Assembly: GCA_003447895.1 (NCBI GenBank)
Contig: DLYC01000077.1
Coordinates: 1 to 20,371, forward strand
DNA: 20,371 bases
Origin: Lachnospiraceae bacterium
Lineage (GTDB): Bacteria > Bacillota > Clostridia > Lachnospirales > Lachnospiraceae
Reading direction: 5' to 3'
Below are positions 16,898-20,371 of the stretch, piece by piece. The position numbers were made by a program, and so were the translations under genes. The notes below the pieces were generated by a model. That model did no database searches. It was given only the letters and a program-made list of their open reading frames with translations, and was not told where the DNA came from. Position 1 is the stretch's first letter; each line of letters opens with the position of its first letter.

Positions 16898-17509
16898 TTA
16901 CATAGCGCGGAAAACGCCGAACACCTTTCCTAAAATGACGCACGAGTCGACGATGATCGGATCCATGGTGTCATTTTCGGGCTGCAGGCGAATGTGCCCG
17001 TCCTCTTTGTAAAATGTCTTGACGGTAGCTTCCTCACCGACCATAGCGACAACGATCTCGCCGTTATGCGCGGTGCTGCAGGAATTGACAAAGATCAGAT
17101 CTCCGTCGAAGATTCCGGCATTGATCATAGACTCTCCGCGGACTCTCAGGGCATAGGATTCTCCCGAAGGGACGAATTCCGCCGGAACGGGGAAATAGCT
17201 CTCTATATTCTCCTGCGCAAGGATCGGCTGCCCGGCTGCTACGTTTCCGACGATGGGAAGAGAGGACATCTCCGTCCGGACCATCTGGAAACTGTCGTCA
17301 CAGATCTCGATCGCCCTGGGCTTTGTGGGATCTCTTCGAATAAAGCCGTTCCTCTCAAGTGTGGAGAGGTGTGAGTGTACGGAAGAAGTGGACTTGAGTC
17401 CCACCCTCTCGCAGATCTCGCGAACGGTGGGCGGATATCCCTTTTCAAGGATCACTTCCTTGAGATAATCCAGTATTTCCTGCTGTTTCTTGGTTATCTT
17501 AGCGGGCAT
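16898..17509 (-). CDS. lexA: SOS repressor LexA
   Basis: This 203-residue repressor of the DNA-damage response self-cleaves when stimulated by RecA filaments. The N-terminal winged helix is residues 1-65 (TKKQQEILDYLKEVILEKGYPPTVREICERVGLKSTSSVHSHLSTLERNGFI). The cleavage site is Ala92-Gly93 (VGNVAAGQPILA). The catalytic dyad is Ser127 (RGESMINAGI) and Lys164 (EATVKTF). AGGAGG lies eight bases before the ATG on the minus strand. A likely promoter reads TTGCTT (17589-17584), 17 bases, TATAAT (17566-17561), overlapped by a weak LexA-box-like sequence, consistent with autoregulation. It is divergent from the LysM gene. Confidence 0.97.
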   Translation of the reverse strand: MPAKITKKQQEILDYLKEVILEKGYPPTVREICERVGLKSTSSVHSHLSTLERNGFIRRDPTKPRAIEICDDSFQMVRTEMSSLPIVGNVAAGQPILAQENIESYFPVPAEFVPSGESYALRVRGESMINAGIFDGDLIFVNSCSTAHNGEIVVAMVGEEATVKTFYKEDGHIRLQPENDTMDPIIVDSCVILGKVFGVFRAM

Positions 17510-17560
17510 GCGTTATACCTCCTGTCTGAACATAATAATGAAAGATCATCATCTGATTCT

Positions 17561-17589
17561 ATTATAAAGACAACTTTCCTAAAAAGCAA
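17561..17589 (-). promoter_or_regulatory. lexA promoter
   Basis: On the minus strand, -35 TTGCTT (17584-17589) and a perfect -10 TATAAT (17561-17566) are separated by 17 bases. Transcription would start about 40 bases before the lexA ATG. A degenerate LexA-box-like dyad (17587-17600) overlaps the -35, and a better one (17601-17612) lies just upstream. Confidence 0.6.
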
Positions 17590-17612
17590 ACATATATTCA
17601 GAATAAATGTTC
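17587..17612. promoter_or_regulatory. LexA boxes near the lexA promoter
   Basis: GAATAAATGTTC (17601-17612) matches the GAAC-N4-GTTC dyad with a single change. Immediately next to it, CAAACATATATTCA (17587-17600) is a more degenerate copy overlapping the lexA -35. The first 12-mer is repeated exactly 29 bases away inside the divergent promoter. Confidence 0.6.
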
Positions 17613-17620
17613 GGTTTTTC

Positions 17621-17649
17621 TTGACATGCGAATAAATGTTCGATACAAT
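17621..17649 (+). promoter_or_regulatory. Promoter of the LysM gene
   Basis: A perfect -35 TTGACA (17621-17626), a 17-base spacer and a -10 TACAAT (17644-17649) form a strong sigma-A-type promoter. The spacer contains a LexA box, so repressor binding would directly block RNA polymerase. Confidence 0.8.
17629..17642. promoter_or_regulatory. LexA box within the LysM gene promoter spacer
   Basis: CGAATAAATGTTCG matches the Gram-positive SOS box CGAAC-N4-GTTCG with one mismatch and lies wholly between the -35 and -10 elements. Confidence 0.8.
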
Positions 17650-17658
17650 AAGAACGTG

Positions 17659-17672
17659 CAAACATAGGTTCG
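17659..17672. promoter_or_regulatory. Downstream LexA-box-like dyad
   Basis: CAAACATAGGTTCG differs from CGAAC-N4-GTTCG at one position. It falls just after the expected transcription start of the LysM gene, a position where repressor would also block initiation. Confidence 0.5.
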
Positions 17673-17702
17673 CAGTATTCAAGGACGGAAAGGGGAACAG
17701 TA

Positions 17703-18356
17703 ATGAACAGGAACGGGTCAGGAAGTTACGGGAATTTCAACGGCGCGAACGAGGGGATCCAGGTGATGGCATGTGTACAGGGAAATACCGCACGAAGCGC
17801 CCGGTATGATTATGATCTTTACGAATCTGAACAAATCCGGTATGCCGATGATCTTTCTCCGGCCGCGTCGAACCGATGCCGGGTATATGACTTCAGAAAC
17901 GGAAGGACCATTGAGGCACAGGACCGCAAAAGGAAGAGATCCCGAAAGGTATACAGAAGCAGCGCGGCTTCCTCAGTGCGTCACTGCGAAGGGAGAGGAA
18001 GAAAGCGCAGCCGGAGAAAAGCTTCAGCTGCCGCCACGAGAAGAATGATCCGTTATGCGCTTGCGGGTGTCATGATCGCTTTCCTCATCACGCTCGTGAC
18101 CGGAATCGGCTCCAGGGCGGATATGAGAGAAATTCCCAAAGCGTACAAGTATTATGATACTATTACTGTTGGATGTAACGAGAATCTTCTGGATATAGTC
18201 GAGCGTTATGACAACAGGGATTATTACGAGACACAGACAGATTATGTGAAGGAGCTGTGCAGGATCAACAATCTGGCCTATGATACCACAGAGTATCCGA
18301 ATGTTCCGCCCGGAACCCATCTGGTTGTTCCCTATTATTCAGAAGAGCTCAAGTAA
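17703..18356 (+). CDS. Membrane-anchored LysM protein, candidate SOS division inhibitor (YneA-like)
   Basis: This 217-residue protein has a polar Arg/Ser-rich N-terminal region (residues 1-116, with KRKRSRK and GRGRKRSRR clusters), one transmembrane helix (about 118-136, YALAGVMIAFLITLVTGIG) and a LysM-like domain outside (about 151-211, ITVGCNENLLDIVERYD ... PPGTHLVVPYY). Helix plus LysM, divergent from lexA and under a LexA-blocked promoter, is the layout of Bacillus YneA, which halts septation during DNA damage. I infer the same role. YneA is only about 105 residues and lacks the N-terminal region. A start at the internal Met115 would give a YneA-sized 103-residue protein, but its upstream ribosome-binding site is poor, whereas AAAGGGGAA precedes 17703. 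Confidence 0.75.
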   Translation: MNRNGSGSYGNFNGANEGIQVMACVQGNTARSARYDYDLYESEQIRYADDLSPAASNRCRVYDFRNGRTIEAQDRKRKRSRKVYRSSAASSVRHCEGRGRKRSRRKASAAATRRMIRYALAGVMIAFLITLVTGIGSRADMREIPKAYKYYDTITVGCNENLLDIVERYDNRDYYETQTDYVKELCRINNLAYDTTEYPNVPPGTHLVVPYYSEELK

Positions 18357-18362
18357 TACAGA

Positions 18363-18388
18363 CGGGGCCCGCCCGGCGGGTCTGCCGC
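18363..18388 (+). other. GC-rich hairpin after the LysM gene
   Basis: CCCGCC and GGCGGG pair tightly across a single base, and outer CAGAC/GTCTG extend the stem past a bulge. There is no T-run, so it is at most a weak or factor-dependent terminator, or an mRNA-stabilising 3' structure. Confidence 0.35.
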
Positions 18389-18410
18389 AGTCAGTATATA
18401 CGGAGGCGAA

Positions 18411-19367
18411 ATGAAGATAGACCTGATCACAGGATTTTTGGGCGCCGGAAAGACAACGCTGATCCGGCTCTATGCGGAGTACCTGGTGGAAAAAGGAGAG
18501 AAGATCTGCATATTGGAAAATGACTACGGGGCAGTCAACGTGGACATGATGTTTCTGCAGGACCTTCTCAGCGACCGCTGTGAACTGGAGATGGTAATAG
18601 GCGGGGACGGCTTAGAGGCCCACAGGCGCCGGTTTAAGACTAAGCTGATCTCTATGGCCATGGTCGGCTATGACAGGGTGATCGTGGAACCGTCAGGGGT
18701 CTATGACACCGACGAATTCTTTGACACGCTCAGGGAAGAGCCGCTCGACCGCTGGTATGAACCCGGCAATGTGATCTCTGTCGTCAGCGCGGATACCGGG
18801 CCCGATCTCTCGGAAGAATCGGCCTATCTGCTCGCGTCACAGATTGCCAATGCGGGCTGTGTGATCCTTAGCAAAGTACAGGAGGTGCCTCCGGAAAAGG
18901 CAGAGAGGACTGCCCTCTATCTGAACGAGGTCATGGAAAAGTTTCACTGTGAGAGGAGATTTTCGGACGAAATTATTTCGGTTCCCTGGGATCAGAGCGG
19001 CGGACTGGATTTCGACAGGATCAGCCGGTGCGGCTTCAGGCTTTCGGATCATATCAAGTATCAGGTGGATCAGAGCAACCATTTCAGCTCCCTGTTCTAT
19101 TTTTATGTCAGAATGGATGAGAGTCAGATCCGCGAGGCTGTCAGGAGCATCTTCGACGACCCCAAATGCGGTCATGTCCACAGGATCAAGGGATTCGTCC
19201 GGCTGCATGACGAGAAGTGGATCCGGATCAATGCGGTATCGGGAAATGCGGAGTATGAGACCACTGACAAAGGCGAAGACTCGGTGATCGTGATCGGAGA
19301 GGATCTTTGCAGGGAGGAAGTGGATCTCTATCTGAAGTCACATTCGAGATACAGCGGTGAACTGTAA
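18411..19367 (+). CDS. COG0523 (CobW-like) G3E-family GTPase lacking the CxCC motif
   Basis: This 318-residue P-loop protein belongs to the family of metal-insertion GTPases (CobW, YjiA, zinc chaperones). Walker A is GFLGAGKTT (residues 8-16), the switch/Walker B region is VIVEPSGVYD (91-99) and a C-terminal CobW_C-like domain is seen (HFSSLFYFYVRM ... VHRIKGFVRL). Two signatures are altered. The usual GCxCC metal-binding loop is GGDGL (64-68), with no cysteine, and the NKxD base-specificity motif reads SKVQ (154-157). Metal binding and GTP preference may therefore differ. GGAGG precedes the ATG. It is followed by a strong terminator. No zinc-uptake genes are nearby, so the function is unknown. 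Confidence 0.85.
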   Translation: MKIDLITGFLGAGKTTLIRLYAEYLVEKGEKICILENDYGAVNVDMMFLQDLLSDRCELEMVIGGDGLEAHRRRFKTKLISMAMVGYDRVIVEPSGVYDTDEFFDTLREEPLDRWYEPGNVISVVSADTGPDLSEESAYLLASQIANAGCVILSKVQEVPPEKAERTALYLNEVMEKFHCERRFSDEIISVPWDQSGGLDFDRISRCGFRLSDHIKYQVDQSNHFSSLFYFYVRMDESQIREAVRSIFDDPKCGHVHRIKGFVRLHDEKWIRINAVSGNAEYETTDKGEDSVIVIGEDLCREEVDLYLKSHSRYSGEL

Positions 19368-19690
19368 AGAAAAGACAATAGAAAAGACGATCGCCCGGCA
19401 GCCTCCGGCTGCTGGGCGATCTGTTTATTTTTATCACTGTTTTCAATTGTATCGTATTCAATTTTCATTCGGGCTGACCGGATCTTGTCCATCATCTCTT
19501 CACATCTGTGTTCAATGTAATCATCCGGGTCAATACGTCCTCTTATCTCAATATCAATAATGCGTGTGAACTCCGTCAGATCCAGCTTCCGATCCCTGAG
19601 AAAGATCTCCCAGACAGTTCTCCCATCATGACCTTTGCGGATGGAAACTTCAACATCGTTTCTTTCTGCATAGCTCATAACATCAAACAT
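19328..19690 (-). CDS. Hypothetical protein, possibly 3'-altered
   Basis: I do not recognise this 120-residue minus-strand frame. Its first 86 or so residues look like real protein: charged, soluble, with TVWEIFLRDRKLDLTEFTRIIDIEIRGRIDPDDYIEHRCEEMMDKI. The last 34 residues are translated from the reverse complement of the COG0523 terminator and the end of that gene (40-base tail-to-tail overlap), so the natural C-terminus may have been lost. AAGAGG lies 11 bases before the ATG, a weak spacing. Base composition is lower in GC than in the housekeeping genes, and an accessory or decaying gene is possible. Confidence 0.5.
   Translation of the reverse strand: MFDVMSYAERNDVEVSIRKGHDGRTVWEIFLRDRKLDLTEFTRIIDIEIRGRIDPDDYIEHRCEEMMDKIRSARMKIEYDTIENSDKNKQIAQQPEAAGRSSFLLSFLYSSPLYLECDFR
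19389..19433 (+). terminator. Strong intrinsic terminator after the COG0523 gene
   Basis: A 15-pair stem with one G-T pair (19389-19403 with 19407-19421) closes a three-base loop and is followed by TGTTTATTTTTAT. It lies within the 3' part of the convergent hypothetical gene's reading frame. Confidence 0.88.
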
Positions 19691-20099
19691 ATAGTATAAA
19701 ACCTCTTACTTTCTGATTGCTGCGGTGAAACAGCAGCATATTGCTGCTCGGTGGGATATTGCGATTGGCTCGGGCAGCATTCTTTTTGTTACGTTTGGGA
19801 TTGTAATCGATACCACTAAGAATAAAAACCGTCAAATATGACATTCTTTAGGTCTTTACTGTATATTTTGCCCCAAAACACGCTTTATTATCATAATCTG
19901 AATTACAAATTACAGAATTTAATAATTTATTTAAAAATATTACAAATATATTAAAAAATACTTGCAAATATCGGAACAATATTGTAACATAAGACTTGCC
20001 AAACAACTTTGTGATGATATTTGCGAGCGCGATTTGTGATTCACTCCCTATATTGTCACGCGTAACTTTCAATACGTAAACCATATAAGGAGAATGAAT
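19691..20099. other. AT-rich non-coding region with alternative hairpins
   Basis: No convincing gene lies in these 409 bases. The left part has repeated GCTGC/GCAGC segments: AGCAGCA (19732-19738) can pair with TGCTGCT (19742-19748), or TGCTGC (19742-19747) can pair with GCAGCA (19774-19779), which is followed by TTCTTTTT. The middle, about 19840-20000, is very AT-rich with A-tracts, suggestive of curved DNA or an UP element. The right part holds the promoter of the secreted-protein gene and its leader of about 100 bases. Confidence 0.6.
19962..19990 (+). promoter_or_regulatory. Promoter of the secreted-protein gene
   Basis: -35 TTGCAA (19962-19967), 17-base spacer, -10 TAACAT (19985-19990), preceded by A/T tracts that could act as an UP element. 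The palindrome ACAATATTGT (19976-19985) sits in the spacer and could be an operator. Confidence 0.5.
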
Positions 20100-20371
20100 A
20101 TGAAACGTGTACGATTAACCGCAATGCTCCTCGCGGCAGCTCTTAGTGTCTCTTCCGTACCTTCTGTCGGCGCAAGCGCGGCAGTAAACGGCAGTTCTGC
20201 CGATGCATCCGCCAGGGTGTATCAGGTGAGCAGCACGCTTACGGAAAGTGAAGCAAAGAGTGTCAAGAAGACAACCAAGAAGACGACGCCGGTCAAACTG
20301 GGATGGGTCAAAAAGAATAAGAAATGGTACTATGTGACCAGGAAGGGCAACAAAAAAGGCTGGGCCAAGAT
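20100..20371 (+). CDS. Secreted protein with choline-binding-like repeat, N-terminal part
   Basis: The gene is cut by the window end; 90 codons are visible. A Sec signal peptide is clear: basic MKRVRL, a hydrophobic core TAMLLAAALSVSSV, and a likely cleavage after SVGASA (about residue 27). A Ser/Thr/Lys-rich linker follows (KSVKKTTKKTTP), then GWVKKNKKWYYVTRKGNKKGWAK. That resembles the GW-x-WYY repeats of choline-binding/glucan-binding cell-wall proteins. AAGGAG lies seven bases before the ATG. The downstream catalytic or adhesive domain, if any, is out of view, so function cannot be assigned beyond a probable surface-associated or secreted protein. Confidence 0.88.
   Translation, partial: MKRVRLTAMLLAAALSVSSVPSVGASAAVNGSSADASARVYQVSSTLTESEAKSVKKTTKKTTPVKLGWVKKNKKWYYVTRKGNKKGWAK

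Noticed and set aside
19848..20084. 78-codon minus-strand frame in the AT-rich region
   Set aside because: It covers the promoter and leader of the secreted-protein gene, is driven by AT composition, and shows no known family.

Overview
The window looks like a chromosomal segment of a Gram-positive Clostridia bacterium, most likely a Lachnospiraceae-type Firmicute of moderately high GC. The clues are AGGAGG-type ribosome-binding sites, GTG/TTG starts, a RecU-type resolvase, the two-subunit HisZ plus short HisG enzyme, an L27 precursor whose N-terminal extension sits beside its Prp protease gene, and Gram-positive LexA boxes (GAAC-N4-GTTC type). Genus cannot be fixed from the sequence. Nearly all of it is ordinary housekeeping DNA on the + strand. 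No rRNA, tRNA, CRISPR array, insertion sequence or prophage was seen.

Region 1 (1-6907): the end of a type IIA topoisomerase B subunit and the complete A subunit (topoisomerase IV-like, no GyrA box), then rsmD, coaD, a coiled-coil protein of unknown function closed by a terminator, a small two-helix membrane protein, an RluA-family pseudouridine synthase and recU.

Region 2 (6894-12135): a histidine biosynthesis operon, hisZ-hisG-hisD-hisB-hisIE, with a good sigma-A promoter overlapping the 3' end of recU and tight ATGA/GTGA overlaps. The last gene is a fusion. A HisA/HisF-like barrel domain that has lost the first, and apparently also the second, catalytic aspartate precedes HisI and HisE. 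hisA, hisF, hisH and hisC are not here.

Region 3 (12132-16858): the rplU-prp-rpmA ribosomal cluster with its own promoter and a structured leader, a terminator, then obgE-yhbY-nadD-yqeK-rsfS (ribosome assembly, NAD synthesis, Ap4A turnover, ribosome silencing), ending in a hairpin with a 24-bp perfect stem that probably terminates both this operon and convergent lexA.

Region 4 (16898-18356): lexA (minus) is divergent from a gene for a membrane-anchored LysM protein. The shared intergenic region holds several LexA-box-like dyads, one lying exactly between the -35 and -10 of the LysM gene. This is the arrangement of lexA/yneA in Bacillus and suggests an SOS-induced division inhibitor with an unusual long basic N-terminal region.

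Region 5 (18411-20371): a COG0523/CobW-like GTPase lacking the family's CxCC metal motif and having a degenerate NKxD motif, a strong terminator, a small convergent hypothetical gene, an AT-rich 409-base non-coding region, and the start of a secreted protein with a choline-binding-like repeat, cut by the window end.

The best leads for something undescribed are the inactive-looking HisA/F domain fused to HisIE, the SOS-controlled LysM protein, and the CxCC-less COG0523 protein. I found no clear novel multi-gene system.
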